This document shows positions 52,142 to 61,948 of a stretch of DNA of 64,000 nucleotides, one piece after another; position 1 is the stretch's first letter; every line of letters begins with the position of its first letter. This DNA comes from Marinicella pacifica (GTDB lineage Bacteria; Pseudomonadota; Gammaproteobacteria; Xanthomonadales; Marinicellaceae). Made by a program: the position numbers and the translations under genes. Location: NCBI RefSeq assembly GCF_014636635.1, contig NZ_BMEO01000003.1, positions 295,261 to 359,260 of the forward strand. Reading direction: 5' to 3'. Below the pieces are notes generated by a model, which made no database searches, was not told the origin of the DNA, and saw only the letters and a list, made by a program, of their open reading frames with translations.

Positions 52142-53416
52142 TTATTCCGTTAATTGGTATTTATCGTGATAACGGTGATACAGTTTTTGTTGCTTTCCGT
52201 TTAAATCAATTTTGCGGCCATCGATATAAGCAGCTTTTAATTGCTGACCACTCATATCCAGGGCATCACCGGATGAGATAAAAAACGTGGCGCTTTTATC
52301 GACCGCCAGACTGCCATAACGGTCATCAATCTTTAAAATTTTGGCAGGATTGAAGGTGATCATCTTTAATGCGGTGTTTTTATCCAGCCCCTGAGCCACC
52401 GTGGTGCCGGCAGTAAAGCCTAAATTACGTGCACTCATGGAACCCGGATAGGTCACGGCAGTAAGCACCCCGGCTTGTTGTAATTTAACCGCCACCGCAT
52501 AGGGTTGCTCCACCGGACTGTCGGTGCGTTGAGGTAAATCGTGAACTGAACTAACAATCACAGGCACTTCAGCGGAGATAATAAAATCAATCACGGGTAA
52601 AGCAGCGGAGTCTGTCACCAATACCGGTTTTTGAATACCGATGGATTGCATAAATTCAATGCTTTCAATAATCGCTTTGGGGGTGTTGGCATGGATATAG
52701 ACTTGCTTGTCACCGTTAAAAACGGCTGAAACAGCGTTCAGTTTGATGTTATCAGGGCTGTGCCCGGCTTGGGCATCTTTGAACAAAGTTTTAATTTTAG
52801 TGACTTTATCAGTATAGTTCTTATCCTTTTCCAGTTTCATGCTAAAAGTGGCATAATCAAACTTTTTGGTTCTCTGAGCGGGCCAATTTACATGCAAGCC
52901 ATCATTATTCTGAATAAGGGCGTCATTCCAGTTCCAAGCATCCAGTTGCATCACAGATGAGGTGCCGCTGACCAGGCCGCCCACCGGCACCACTTGAGCC
53001 AGTAAAATACCGTTAAAACGCATCGGCGGGATGCGCATGGAATCGGCATTATAGGCAATGGCGGTGCGCACATTGGGGTTAAGTTCACCGGTTTCTTTGA
53101 AATCAATCGACGCATTCACCGCATCCACTTCTGTAAGTCCCAGGTTTGTGTTGGTCAAAATAAAACCCGGATAAATATGTTGCTGTTTCAGATCCGTGAC
53201 CTGTCCTTTTGTTTGCGTTTGTTGATAATCTCCCAGGTATGTGATTTGACCGGATTCAATCACCAGCATGGCGTTTTTCAAAACGTCGCCTTCCCCGGTG
53301 TGAATGGTGGCGTTAATAAAAGTTTCCGGCGCCACTTGTGGTTCTGCCGGTTTGGGTCTGATGGCATCGGCCTGAAAAATAAGTAAAGTGAGCAGGGTGA
53401 ACAATGGTGTTTTCAT
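52142..53416 (-). CDS. Amidohydrolase-like periplasmic protein lacking the metal-binding HxH motif
   Basis: A 424-residue protein with a signal peptide (MKTPLFTLLTLLIFQADA). The composite fold of the amidohydrolase superfamily is recognisable: FINATIHTGEGDVLKNAMLVI and GQITYLG at the start, HIYPGFILTNTNLGLTEVDA where active enzymes read GLIDAHTHLG, and the C-terminal MITFNPAKILKIDDRYGSLAV. The HxH metal pair is replaced by NTN and no later His/Asp set is obvious, so it is probably not a working hydrolase; it may pair with the larger protein next to it. The ATG at 53416 is preferred: it overlaps the upstream stop by four bases and starts the signal peptide. A longer frame to 53473 adds residues without sense. 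Confidence 0.8.
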   Translation of the reverse strand: MKTPLFTLLTLLIFQADAIRPKPAEPQVAPETFINATIHTGEGDVLKNAMLVIESGQITYLGDYQQTQTKGQVTDLKQQHIYPGFILTNTNLGLTEVDAVNASIDFKETGELNPNVRTAIAYNADSMRIPPMRFNGILLAQVVPVGGLVSGTSSVMQLDAWNWNDALIQNNDGLHVNWPAQRTKKFDYATFSMKLEKDKNYTDKVTKIKTLFKDAQAGHSPDNIKLNAVSAVFNGDKQVYIHANTPKAIIESIEFMQSIGIQKPVLVTDSAALPVIDFIISAEVPVIVSSVHDLPQRTDSPVEQPYAVAVKLQQAGVLTAVTYPGSMSARNLGFTAGTTVAQGLDKNTALKMITFNPAKILKIDDRYGSLAVDKSATFFISSGDALDMSGQQLKAAYIDGRKIDLNGKQQKLYHRYHDKYQLTE

Positions 53417-56391
53417 GATTCGGCTCCGTTGTCTAAGGCTAAGATGGCATCTTTGGTGATTAAGCTGTCGCAATGCAATGTAGGCTGGGCAACGTCAGCC
53501 TGGGGTTTTTTTTCTTCACCTGAAGCCTGACTTTGTTTAATTAAAGCCGTTTTTTCAGCAGCGATGGTCTTTTCTAAAGCCCCTAATTTATCCCGGTCAA
53601 AATAAATCACACCATCAACCATGGTTTTCACGGCCTGGGCATAAATGGACAAAGGCTTGTCTGACCACAGCACCAGATCGGCATCTTTGCCTTCTTTGAT
53701 GCTACCCATGCGATCATCCAGATGCAACAATTTAGCCGGATTGAGTGTCACTGTTTTCCAGGCTTCTGGTTCCGTTAAACCACCGTATTTAATGGTTTTA
53801 GCGGCTTCTTGGTTTAAGCGACGTGACATTTCCGCTGAATCTGAGTTAATCGCTGTCACCAGACCCACCTGATCCATAATCGCGGCATTGTAGGGTATGG
53901 CTTCGTTCACTTCCCATTTATAGGCCCACCAATCGGCAAAGGTTGAAGCACCGACACCATGCGCTTTCATTTGATCGGCCACTTTATAGCCCTCTAAAAT
54001 GTGGGTGAAGGTGTTGACCTTAAAATCAAAGTCATCGGCCACATGTATCAGCATACTAATTTCAGACTGGACATAAGAGTGGCAACTGATAAAACGTTCT
54101 TGATTGATTACTTCTGCGGTGGCTTCCATGGCTAAATCTCGCCTTGGCGGACTGGTTTTTTTCTTTTTAGAGCGGCTGAGATTGTTGTAATCATCCCAGG
54201 CTGTTTGATATTTTTGGGCTTCATTGAAAGCATCACGATAGACTTGTTCAACCCCCATTCGCGTGAGCGGATAGCGTACGGATTGTTGGTTTCTGGAACG
54301 TTTGACATTCTCGCCTAAAGCAAACTTGATAAAGCCATCGGCACCGTCAATTAACATCTCTTGTGGCGAAACGCCCCAGCGCATTTTAACCAGTGCGGAC
54401 TGACCGCCGATGGGGTTGGCTGAACCATGCAGTAATTGGGCGGCGGTAACGCCACCGGCCAAATTCCGATAAATATTGACGTCCTCAGGGTTCACCACGT
54501 CCTGCATACGCACCATACTGGAATTAACCGCCACATCATTCACTGAAAGCAGGGCGATATGACTGTGCTCATCAATAATACCTGAGGTCAGGTATTTACC
54601 CTTGGCATCAATCACTAAATCGGCTTTGTTATCTGCGATGTCTTGCGCAATTGTCTTAATGCGGCCATCCACCACCAGCACGTCGGTGTTTTCGAGAACG
54701 CCGCCGTCTTCATTGGTCCATACTGTGGCATGTTTGAACAGTACTTTGTCCGGTGTGGCAGAGTTTGCCAGACCATAAGCGGTGAATGGATTGGGAATAT
54801 TCGGAATGTCTTTAACAGTTTTTTCCGAATCAGATTGTGTGACTTTTTCAGATTGTTGTATAAAAGTCATCATCCAATCTCGATCAGTTGGTAATGGCTT
54901 AATTTGACCATCAGCCACCCAGGCCATTAATGGAGATTGTTCGTCCACAATGAGGGTGAATAATTGACCATCCATTTTGGCCTGAAAGGTGTGGTCGGTG
55001 TCCTGATTGGGTTTTAGTGTTAACTGACCTTTATTAAAATGGACGGAGATTTGATGGCTTGTGTCGTCCAGTGTGAGGGTATAGTTACCTTCAGACAATG
55101 GCAGCCGCGGGTTAATTTCCATGCGCTCGCCATAAACCCAACTGTCTTTAAGTTGTGCTTTGTCATTAAAAATAGGCTGATCAAAGGCAATAAAATCGGC
55201 CCGAGCCCCTTTTTCAAGGTGACCAATATCCCGGCGTTTTAAAATTGTAGCCGGTACGGTCGTCAAAGCAGCCAATGCCGTTTGCTCGCTGAGGCCGTGC
55301 GTCACTGCTTTACGAAGATCACTCAAGAACGTTGTGAGGCCTTTTTTATTGTCACCGGGTACAAGGGCAAAACGAACACCTTTTTCAGCCAACAGCCGGG
55401 TGTTAAAAGGTGCCACCTGCCATTTTTTTAAATCACTGTATTCAACATGGTAACTGTCCAGTATGGAATTGACTTCCGGGGCTTTGGGATAATTTAACGG
55501 CACAATCAGCGTCTGTCCGGTGTTGACCACAGGGTTTAATGATTGGTAGGAATCGCCGGCTGTTTTAACCACAAAAGTTAGCCCGAATTCATCGCTGATT
55601 TTTTGTGTGAGGAGAGTTTGTTGCCAATTGTCAACGCTAAAAAAATGCGGTAATGTTGTGTTGTTGTTGAGGGCAGCCAGATCCAGATCGGTCATTTGGT
55701 TTTGTTGCGTGTACCAATTGGCATCCAGCAACGTTTGTCTGATGAGTGCCACTGCGCCCATTAAAGAAACCGGATAATCCTGTTTGGAAGCGCCTTTGTC
55801 AAATGACCAGTGTTGGCTGGCTTGAGCCGCCAATACAGTCAGCTGAGCCGGTTCATCAGCGAGACTGACTAAAGCACCTGTACCCCGCATGATTCCGTCA
55901 TGGCGGTGGGTTAAGGCACTGGTGAAGCCTGCTTCTCGCAATTCACGGCTGGCTTTTTGGCTCGGGTTAAAGTCATCAGCGGCACGGTAACTCGCCTTAA
56001 TTGCTTCATTGGTATTGTATGCGCCATCGACGGTGGTTTGCAGGGTTTCCGGACCGCCCCAGCTAAACGGCGGTCTTTTGGCGGGTTCAGGCAGGCCGAC
56101 TTCGGCATCCAGGTGGATAAAGCCGGGATAGATATGCATGTCCCGGTAATTAATCACCACCGCATGATCCGGCACAGATGAATTCTCAAGGTATTCTCGG
56201 ATTCGCCCGTCTTCAATCACCACGGTAACATTTTTGAGGGTTTTTTCGGGTGAAACATGAACGGTGGCATGGGTGAGGGCCAGCACCGAATGGCGTGTGT
56301 CCTGAACACCGTTTACGGTTCCGGTCGGGAGTTGCGTGCCGGATGCGCCCGCTGTAAAACTAATCAGTAAAAGAAAGAAGGTTTTTTTCAT
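53413..56391 (-). CDS. Large two-unit amidohydrolase-family periplasmic protein
   Basis: A 992-residue secreted protein (signal MKKTFFLLLISFTAGASG). The N-terminal unit (about 25-430) is amidohydrolase-like but has HLDAE in place of HxH (YPGFIHLDAEVGLPEP), so it looks inactive. A beta-rich linker follows (430-560). The C-terminal unit (about 575-960) keeps a full metal set: HxH in GIIDEHSHIALL near 640, CHSYVQSEI, NTFTHILEGYKVAD, and the Asp in TAINSDSAEMSRRL near 875, then LNPAKLLHLDDRMGSIKEGKDAD. It resembles prolidase-like or imidazolonepropionase-like enzymes; the substrate is unknown. Such proteins occur as neighbouring pairs, and here the degenerate partner overlaps its stop by four bases, which suggests a two-protein complex. 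Confidence 0.82.
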   Translation of the reverse strand: MKKTFFLLLISFTAGASGTQLPTGTVNGVQDTRHSVLALTHATVHVSPEKTLKNVTVVIEDGRIREYLENSSVPDHAVVINYRDMHIYPGFIHLDAEVGLPEPAKRPPFSWGGPETLQTTVDGAYNTNEAIKASYRAADDFNPSQKASRELREAGFTSALTHRHDGIMRGTGALVSLADEPAQLTVLAAQASQHWSFDKGASKQDYPVSLMGAVALIRQTLLDANWYTQQNQMTDLDLAALNNNTTLPHFFSVDNWQQTLLTQKISDEFGLTFVVKTAGDSYQSLNPVVNTGQTLIVPLNYPKAPEVNSILDSYHVEYSDLKKWQVAPFNTRLLAEKGVRFALVPGDNKKGLTTFLSDLRKAVTHGLSEQTALAALTTVPATILKRRDIGHLEKGARADFIAFDQPIFNDKAQLKDSWVYGERMEINPRLPLSEGNYTLTLDDTSHQISVHFNKGQLTLKPNQDTDHTFQAKMDGQLFTLIVDEQSPLMAWVADGQIKPLPTDRDWMMTFIQQSEKVTQSDSEKTVKDIPNIPNPFTAYGLANSATPDKVLFKHATVWTNEDGGVLENTDVLVVDGRIKTIAQDIADNKADLVIDAKGKYLTSGIIDEHSHIALLSVNDVAVNSSMVRMQDVVNPEDVNIYRNLAGGVTAAQLLHGSANPIGGQSALVKMRWGVSPQEMLIDGADGFIKFALGENVKRSRNQQSVRYPLTRMGVEQVYRDAFNEAQKYQTAWDDYNNLSRSKKKKTSPPRRDLAMEATAEVINQERFISCHSYVQSEISMLIHVADDFDFKVNTFTHILEGYKVADQMKAHGVGASTFADWWAYKWEVNEAIPYNAAIMDQVGLVTAINSDSAEMSRRLNQEAAKTIKYGGLTEPEAWKTVTLNPAKLLHLDDRMGSIKEGKDADLVLWSDKPLSIYAQAVKTMVDGVIYFDRDKLGALEKTIAAEKTALIKQSQASGEEKKPQADVAQPTLHCDSLITKDAILALDNGAES

Positions 56392-56409
56392 AATCCTGCC
56401 GTTGTGTTT

Positions 56410-56928
56410 TTATTGTGCCTGGTTAAGGCGTTTAAGCAATTTAGCCGTGGTCACCGGGTTTTGAAAGAGCCAAGCCTGGTATAAGGCCCGGTTGACCTCT
56501 GCGCCGATGAGCATGTGTATCACGTGTTGCTCAAGTACGAACAATGTACCCTGATCCGGTGAAAAAACAACATGCCAAACGTCATGTCTTTGGGTTGAAG
56601 GCAGTTTTTTGAGGAGTTTTTCAATGATTGCTTGATTGAATTTTTTCGATTCGGCGGAGGGCAATTGGTTTTCAATCAACGACTTGAAATGAGCCCGCAC
56701 ATCTTCCTGTGTGGTTTTTGGCGATAACCAGGTCAGCTGAAAACGCACCGGTTGCATGCCACTGCGGATGTCTTTTAGGTCATGTTGACCGGTTGGTGCT
56801 TGAAGTTCAAGACGATAAGGTGTGATATACCCCCAATCGATGGTGGTCTGGCCAAGAGTAACCCATTGATTGTTCTCGCCGAAACTGAACTGGCTGAATA
56901 ATAATATAATAAACAGGAAGCATCTCAT
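56410..56928 (-). CDS. Chalcone-isomerase-like periplasmic protein
   Basis: A 172-residue protein with a signal peptide (MRCFLFIILLFSQFSFG). The rest fits the bacterial chalcone isomerase-like family: a strand PVRFQLTWL, a helical region with LIENQLP, the DVWHVVFSPDQGTLFVLEQH hairpin, and the closing VNRALYQAWLFQNPVTTAKLLKRL, equivalent to the usual FARALFGIWLG ending. These proteins are not flavonoid enzymes and their role in bacteria is unknown; fatty-acid binding has been proposed for the fold. The ATG at 56928 starts the signal; an upstream ATG at 56946 would add six residues. It is 18 bases upstream of the large amidohydrolase gene and may share its transcript. Confidence 0.65.
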   Translation of the reverse strand: MRCFLFIILLFSQFSFGENNQWVTLGQTTIDWGYITPYRLELQAPTGQHDLKDIRSGMQPVRFQLTWLSPKTTQEDVRAHFKSLIENQLPSAESKKFNQAIIEKLLKKLPSTQRHDVWHVVFSPDQGTLFVLEQHVIHMLIGAEVNRALYQAWLFQNPVTTAKLLKRLNQAQ

Positions 56929-56981
56929 ACCGTCATTATAAGACAAACCTGACTGAAAGAAGGGATAAAATAAGCAGAAAA

Positions 56982-57058
56982 TGGTGGCTATAGGTGGACT
57001 TGAACCACCGACCCCAGCATTATGAATGCTGTGCTCTAACCAGCTGAGCTATATAGCC
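56982..57058 (-). tRNA. tRNA-Met(CAU), probably elongator
   Basis: Acceptor GGCTATA / TATAGCC, discriminator A, encoded CCA. Anticodon stem CAGCA-type with loop TTCATAA, anticodon CAT. The D arm (AGCTCAGCTGGTTAGAGC) and GGGGTCGGTGG stretch resemble the E. coli elongator metT rather than initiator tRNA, which would have a mismatched 1-72 pair. A tRNA-Ile2 with lysidine is the alternative and cannot be fully excluded. Confidence 0.9.
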
Positions 57059-57132
57059 ACTTGAGTGCGCGAATTTTAATCAAATGGTGGCCATTGTCAA
57101 GTTATTTTAGTGAAAATCAACGACCGGCCAGC

Positions 57133-58716
57133 CTATTCAACCGGCAGTGTTTCAGTGGTTTTATGAAACACAATGTCCGGATAGCGTTCTTGAGCCAGTT
57201 GTAAATTCACCATGGACGGTGCCAGGTAAACCAGGTGTCCATGGCCATCAATGGCTAAGTTGGCTTCATTGCGGTTTTTAAACTGCTTCATGGCCTTGTC
57301 ATCTTCACTGCTGACCCAATAGGCAATGCGGGTATCGACCGGTTCAAACAGGGCCTTGACATTATATTCGTGCTGTAAGCGATGCGCGACCACATCAAAC
57401 TGCAACACACCAATGGCACCCAGTATTAAGTCATTGGATATGAGTGGTCTAAAAAACTGAGTCGCCCCTTCTTCTGATAGTTGTTCAAGACCTTTTTGTA
57501 AGGCTTTGAGTTTTAAAGGGTCTTTGAGTCTGGCGCGACGGAATAACTCCGGCGCAAAACTGGGAATGCCGGTGAATGTCAGGTCTTCGCCTTCGGTGAA
57601 TGAATCGCCAATACTGATGGTGCCATGGTTATGGATACCGATAATGTCGCCGGGAAAAGCCTTATCAACGGATTCGCGGCTTTCTGCAATAAAGGTCAGG
57701 GCGCTCGGTATTTTCAGTTCTTTGCCTGTGTGGGTGTTGGTGAGCTTCATACCCTGTTCAAAAACACCCGAACAGATACGCATAAAAGCCACCCGGTCAC
57801 GGTGTTTAGGGTCCATATTTGCCTGGATTTTAAATACAAAGCCGGTGCAGTTCGGTTCACCCGGCACAACCACACGGCTCAGGGTTTCTCGCGGCTGGGG
57901 TTCGGGGGCGAATTTCACAAAAGCGTCTAATAAGGGTTCAACCCCAAAATTGTTAATGGCTGAACCAAAAAACACCGGTGTCAATTTACCGGCCAGATAC
58001 TCTTGGTGATCAAATTCGTGGGAAGCACCCTGAACCAGTTCGATTTCATCTCGAAATTCTGCGGCCAATTCTGACCCCAGTGCTTCATCAAGTTCAGCAG
58101 AATCTAAGCCCTGAATGGTTCTGGCTTGTTGTTTCTCATAGTTTTTACCAGATTCATATAAAAGAATTTCATCGTTCAGGAAATGATAAACACCTTTTAA
58201 CCGTTTGCCCATGCCAATCGGCCAGGTGATGGGTGCGCATTGAATGTTCAGCACATTTTCCACTTCATCGATCAGTTCAATTGGCTCCTTGCCTTCACGG
58301 TCTAATTTATTGATAAAAGTAAAAATGGGTGTGGTTCGCAATCGACACACTTCCATCAGTTTTATGGTACGTTCTTCCACACCCTTGGCGCAATCAATCA
58401 CCATTAAGGCCGAATCCACCGCCGTCAGGGTGCGGTAAGTGTCTTCGGAGAAATCGGCATGGCCCGGGGTGTCGAGTAAATTAATCACCCGCTCTTTATA
58501 AGGAAATTGCATCACCGAAGAAGTCACGGAAATGCCCCGTTCCTGTTCCATCGCCATCCAGTCCGAGGTGGCGTGTTTATCGGTTTTGCGTGATTTAACC
58601 GCACCGGCCACCTGGATGGCACCGCCGAATAACAGCAGTTTTTCGGTCATGGTGGTTTTACCCGCATCAGGGTGTGAAATAATGGCAAAGGTTCTGCGGT
58701 TTTTAAAGCTTTCCAT
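57133..58716 (-). CDS. prfC: Peptide chain release factor 3
   Basis: GTPase that removes RF1 and RF2 from the ribosome after termination. The 527-residue protein (E. coli 529) has the G1 motif [16 protein letters not shown] near 14-29, RGISVTSS (G2), [16 protein letters not shown] (G3) near 85, [12 protein letters not shown] (G4) near 137, and the RF3-type C-terminal domains with [21 protein letters not shown]. It is a lone gene, read away from the TonB receptor gene region. Identification is secure. Confidence 0.96.
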   Translation of the reverse strand: MESFKNRRTFAIISHPDAGKTTMTEKLLLFGGAIQVAGAVKSRKTDKHATSDWMAMEQERGISVTSSVMQFPYKERVINLLDTPGHADFSEDTYRTLTAVDSALMVIDCAKGVEERTIKLMEVCRLRTTPIFTFINKLDREGKEPIELIDEVENVLNIQCAPITWPIGMGKRLKGVYHFLNDEILLYESGKNYEKQQARTIQGLDSAELDEALGSELAAEFRDEIELVQGASHEFDHQEYLAGKLTPVFFGSAINNFGVEPLLDAFVKFAPEPQPRETLSRVVVPGEPNCTGFVFKIQANMDPKHRDRVAFMRICSGVFEQGMKLTNTHTGKELKIPSALTFIAESRESVDKAFPGDIIGIHNHGTISIGDSFTEGEDLTFTGIPSFAPELFRRARLKDPLKLKALQKGLEQLSEEGATQFFRPLISNDLILGAIGVLQFDVVAHRLQHEYNVKALFEPVDTRIAYWVSSEDDKAMKQFKNRNEANLAIDGHGHLVYLAPSMVNLQLAQERYPDIVFHKTTETLPVE

Positions 58717-58779
58717 AAAAGAGCGCCCGCTATTCGAGCAAATTCAAACAGGGGCGCATTTTAGCACTGTTCACATCGA

Positions 58780-61074
58780 TTAAAAAGACACCCGAACACC
58801 GGCAGTTATGCTACGACCCGGACGAGGTGCTTTGTCTTTAATAAATGAGGCATGGTCACGGATATCTTCATCCAGTAAATTATTAGCTTTTATAAACCAC
58901 AGCCATTCATTATGGGCGGTTAACTGTAATAGATTTAAACTAAAATCAACATTTGTGTAAGCATCTGTGGGTAATTCACCCAAGGCCAGATTGTCTTGCT
59001 TATTCACCCGGGTTGTTTTTAATTGGGCTGACCAGGCGCCATGCCACCAGTCAGCTGATAAGCCGAATCGGTTGGCAGGAATACGGGGAACATAGTCACC
59101 AGTATTCAGTTTGGCTGTGGTGGCATCGGAGAATAGTTTAATTGTCCACTGGTTATTAAAAGTATCATCAAATGAATAGGCGACGTCAGCTTCAAATCCT
59201 TTAAACGTTGCATTTTGTTGGTGATATTCATAAACAGGCCATTCATCAATCATCTGACCTGAATAAGCCAAAAAGATAAAGTCATCCATTTGGTTATAAA
59301 AGATATTGGCATTAGCTGACCATTGTTCATTCCGGTATTTCAGACCGATATCGAAATTATTACTGACTTCGGCTTTGAGGTCCGGATTACCGATCTCAAA
59401 AGAACCGGTGGCTAAATGTGGAATGAGTTCATCAATGTTTGACTGATTGGAATAGAGTTCTTCCGCGGTCGCTAAACGTTGTGCTGAACTTAAGTGAATG
59501 GGCACACTGAAGCGTTCAGATAATTTAATATTAAAACCGGTGGAAAAGCTCAAAGCGGTTTCACTGTGATCCGGAAATAAATCAGTGGAGATTTTCTGCC
59601 GATCAGCACGAACTCCTAATTCCCAGTGCAAATCACCAAACTGCCGTTCTTCTAAAGCAAACAACCCCAGCTTATCGGTGGTTGCCGGCACAATGTAAGC
59701 TTCCTCACCAAGTGCTGAAAAATCACTGTTGGACCAGTCCAGACCCCAGACACCTTCGAAACCAAAGCGGTGTTGATGACTCAGTTCAAGCCGCATCTGA
59801 TGGCCTTCATTACTGAACGTGGTGGCCGGATCGCCATTATCAAACTCAATGTGTTGGTAGTCCGTATAACCGTAATGACTTTTAATTTGTGTAAAAAACC
59901 TGCCATCAAAACGATGTAAGCCCCGAAGCTGGAAGGCTTGTTTATCTAAATCAATCCACACCCGATGGTCTTCATGCGTCTCCTGCTTATGTTCGGTATG
60001 CTCATCATGGCCTTCTTCTAAATGATTGTGGCCGGGAATCCCATATTTACGGTCAAAATCTTGAAAAGAAATACCCCAATAACCATTGTCAGTTAGCCAT
60101 GACAAACCGGTTTGTAAACCTGAAGTGCGCACTGCGGAATTAGCCAGTTGGCCATATTCATGATTGTGCGCTTCCTCATCATCATGCGCTTCGTGGTTAT
60201 GCATTTCACGCAAATAATGTGATTCGGCATACCCCGGAATCTCATAATCATCGGTTTCATTATAAAAATAACTTAAATGACCCATCAGTCGTTCAGTCAA
60301 AGGTGCATTTAAACTCAAAACCCCGGCACGCTCATTCAGCGTGTTATCCGAAAAACGGGTCTCAAAGGCACCCTTAAAAGCATCCAATGGTGCGGTGGCA
60401 ATCGATTGATCCACCACATTCACCAGTCCACCCACGGCACCGCCGCCGTAGAGCAGGGTGGCCGGACCTTTGATGACTTCTACCTGGCTGGCCAGTAAGC
60501 TCTCACTGCTAACCCAATGATCGGGACTGACGGCGGCGGCATCCTGATTGTTGATGCCGTTAGTTAATACCGAAACCCGTGGCCCTTGTTGGCCACGAAT
60601 CACCACCTGACCGGCACCGGCGCCAAAGCTACCCGATTGAATACCGGCCACTTGATTGACCGTTTGGTCGATACTTAATGAACGGTTCATCACCAGTTGA
60701 TCTTCGTCAATAATCTCAACTGGCATAGTCATCCTTAATTGATTATGATCCAAAGGATGCGCCGACACCACCAGGTCATCTAACACAAATGTACTCAGTT
60801 CTATTGGCTTTGAATCTGCAGTTAAAGCCACCCGGACATTGTAATGATGTTGCTCGCCGGCCTTGATGTCCAGCTCATATTCACCGGCCGTTAAGGTATT
60901 AAATCGAAAAAACCCCTGATGATCAGTTGTGGTCTTTAAACCCTGTTGGTGGATATAAATATCGGCTTGTTTAATCGGATTTTGTTTTAACAGAAGCTGA
61001 CCGGATACGCCGTCATCAGCCGCGAAAGTAACGGCTGCCAGCAGGCAGCCACAGAATGTATAAATTAATCTCAT
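58780..61074 (-). CDS. TonB-dependent outer membrane receptor, probably for zinc (ZnuD-like)
   Basis: A 764-residue outer-membrane receptor. Signal peptide (to about 18), a carboxypeptidase-regulatory-like domain (about 22-95), a plug (about 105-230) with VVIRGQQGPRVSVLTNGI and VEVIKGPATLLYGGGAVGG, and a beta-barrel ending in an aromatic residue (SITAGVRVSF). Two extracellular-loop segments are very His/Asp/Glu-rich: HNHEAHDDEEAHNHEYG near 289 and NHLEEGHDEHTEHKQETHED near 350. Such loops are typical of the zinc receptor ZnuD. The energy would come from ExbB-ExbD (33689) and a TonB elsewhere. A small CxxC protein gene lies just upstream. I found no clear Zur operator. Confidence 0.82.
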   Translation of the reverse strand: MRLIYTFCGCLLAAVTFAADDGVSGQLLLKQNPIKQADIYIHQQGLKTTTDHQGFFRFNTLTAGEYELDIKAGEQHHYNVRVALTADSKPIELSTFVLDDLVVSAHPLDHNQLRMTMPVEIIDEDQLVMNRSLSIDQTVNQVAGIQSGSFGAGAGQVVIRGQQGPRVSVLTNGINNQDAAAVSPDHWVSSESLLASQVEVIKGPATLLYGGGAVGGLVNVVDQSIATAPLDAFKGAFETRFSDNTLNERAGVLSLNAPLTERLMGHLSYFYNETDDYEIPGYAESHYLREMHNHEAHDDEEAHNHEYGQLANSAVRTSGLQTGLSWLTDNGYWGISFQDFDRKYGIPGHNHLEEGHDEHTEHKQETHEDHRVWIDLDKQAFQLRGLHRFDGRFFTQIKSHYGYTDYQHIEFDNGDPATTFSNEGHQMRLELSHQHRFGFEGVWGLDWSNSDFSALGEEAYIVPATTDKLGLFALEERQFGDLHWELGVRADRQKISTDLFPDHSETALSFSTGFNIKLSERFSVPIHLSSAQRLATAEELYSNQSNIDELIPHLATGSFEIGNPDLKAEVSNNFDIGLKYRNEQWSANANIFYNQMDDFIFLAYSGQMIDEWPVYEYHQQNATFKGFEADVAYSFDDTFNNQWTIKLFSDATTAKLNTGDYVPRIPANRFGLSADWWHGAWSAQLKTTRVNKQDNLALGELPTDAYTNVDFSLNLLQLTAHNEWLWFIKANNLLDEDIRDHASFIKDKAPRPGRSITAGVRVSF

Positions 61075-61163
61075 TGTTTGTTCTCATTATTCACAGACAG
61101 GCATGTGTGCCATGTTTAAAAAAGTGGTACATGCATCAATTATGTTTAATGCATGTTATTTAG

Positions 61164-61442
61164 TTAGGAAGTTATGAGAACTTGAGGTGGCGCACGGATC
61201 GTGCGGTTTTGGTAAGGGCGAACAGGTACAGACTGTTCCTGGGTAATGGGTTGACTGGCTTGAACGGTTAGGAAATCAACAGAAATACCGGTTTCACCAT
61301 TAGCGATAACCGGTGGTGTTCCATGGAATTGCACACAGACAGTACAGGTGGTGTTGTCATGTACAACCACTTCATGTAACAAAGCAGCCGACACAGTCAA
61401 TGTCAGCAGCAAGAGAATCCAATGTGTGCTTGTTCGGTTCAT
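61164..61442 (-). CDS. Small secreted CxxC protein next to the metal receptor
   Basis: A 92-residue protein with a hydrophobic N-terminal helix (WILLLLTLTVSAALLHEVV) followed by HDNTTCTVCVQFHG, a His/Asp/Cys cluster that could bind metal. The rest is Pro-rich and probably unstructured. It lies 89 bases upstream of the TonB receptor in the same direction. Similar small His/Cys proteins stand beside zinc receptor genes in other gammaproteobacteria, which supports a role in metal handling, but the family is poorly defined and function is unknown. Confidence 0.6.
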   Translation of the reverse strand: MNRTSTHWILLLLTLTVSAALLHEVVVHDNTTCTVCVQFHGTPPVIANGETGISVDFLTVQASQPITQEQSVPVRPYQNRTIRAPPQVLITS

Positions 61443-61685
61443 GTCTGCATCATAGTCGTGAAAAAAAATATTTCAATAGAGAGCTGCAGTTTTAGCGATT
61501 GATTTTGGTTAATTTTATCGGATTTAAGTAAAAAAAAATGGACCGTGTGGCAAAAAACAGACAGTTTAATGTATTTTTTTTGGTACAGATGAAATCAATT
61601 AAATCATTGATATATATGTATAAAATTTTGTTTTTACCAGTTTTTCCGTGCAAATAAGATGACTTTATTCAAAAAAACCGTACAC

Positions 61686-61851
61686 TTGACAGCAAGTTCG
61701 CAATGTACAGTTCTAATAAGTTAAATGGCAAGATGGATTTAAGATTTAGTTGTCATCAAAAGGATTTAAAAATTGTATTTCGTACTGCGTTCTTAGGGTG
61801 TATTCCCCTCGCAAATTACTATCTCGGGGTTGGGGGGAATACACTTTTTTT
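61686..61851 (+). ncRNA. Candidate small RNA ending in a strong terminator
   Basis: A perfect -35 TTGACA at 61686-61691 is followed by a weak -10 region (TTCTAATAAG near 61711-61720), and 80 bases on by a terminator, with no reading frame between. The transcript would be about 120-135 bases. The stop is convincing; the promoter is weak because the TAATAA-like -10 is more than 17 bases from the -35. The terminator could instead end a longer transcript. Confidence 0.35.
61798..61851 (+). terminator. Strong orphan terminator
   Basis: An 11-bp perfect stem GTGTATTCCCC / GGGGAATACAC encloses a loop of 25 bases that can fold further (CTCG with CGGG), and is followed by seven T. No protein gene precedes it on this strand for over 10 kb. 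Confidence 0.75.
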
Positions 61852-61948
61852 GTGCTAAATTTCTCTCTTAGGTCACAATCATCCAAATTTATTCCCTCAA
61901 CAATGCACTAATGCGTTATTCTTGTTTCTTTGCTCAACGTTTAACGCC

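Larger units (their letters stand above)
61443..61948. other. 506-base intergenic region with a candidate small RNA
   Basis: AT-rich region between the divergent CxxC gene and the broken amidohydrolase gene. It holds a TTGACA at 61686, a strong hairpin with T-run at 61798-61851, and no frame with coding character. No Zur-like palindrome or repeat of the other families was found. Confidence 0.5.

Noticed and set aside
61075..61163. Zur box upstream of the TonB receptor
   Set aside because: The ATGTTTAATGCATGTTATT stretch has partial symmetry but does not match the known Zur consensus well enough.
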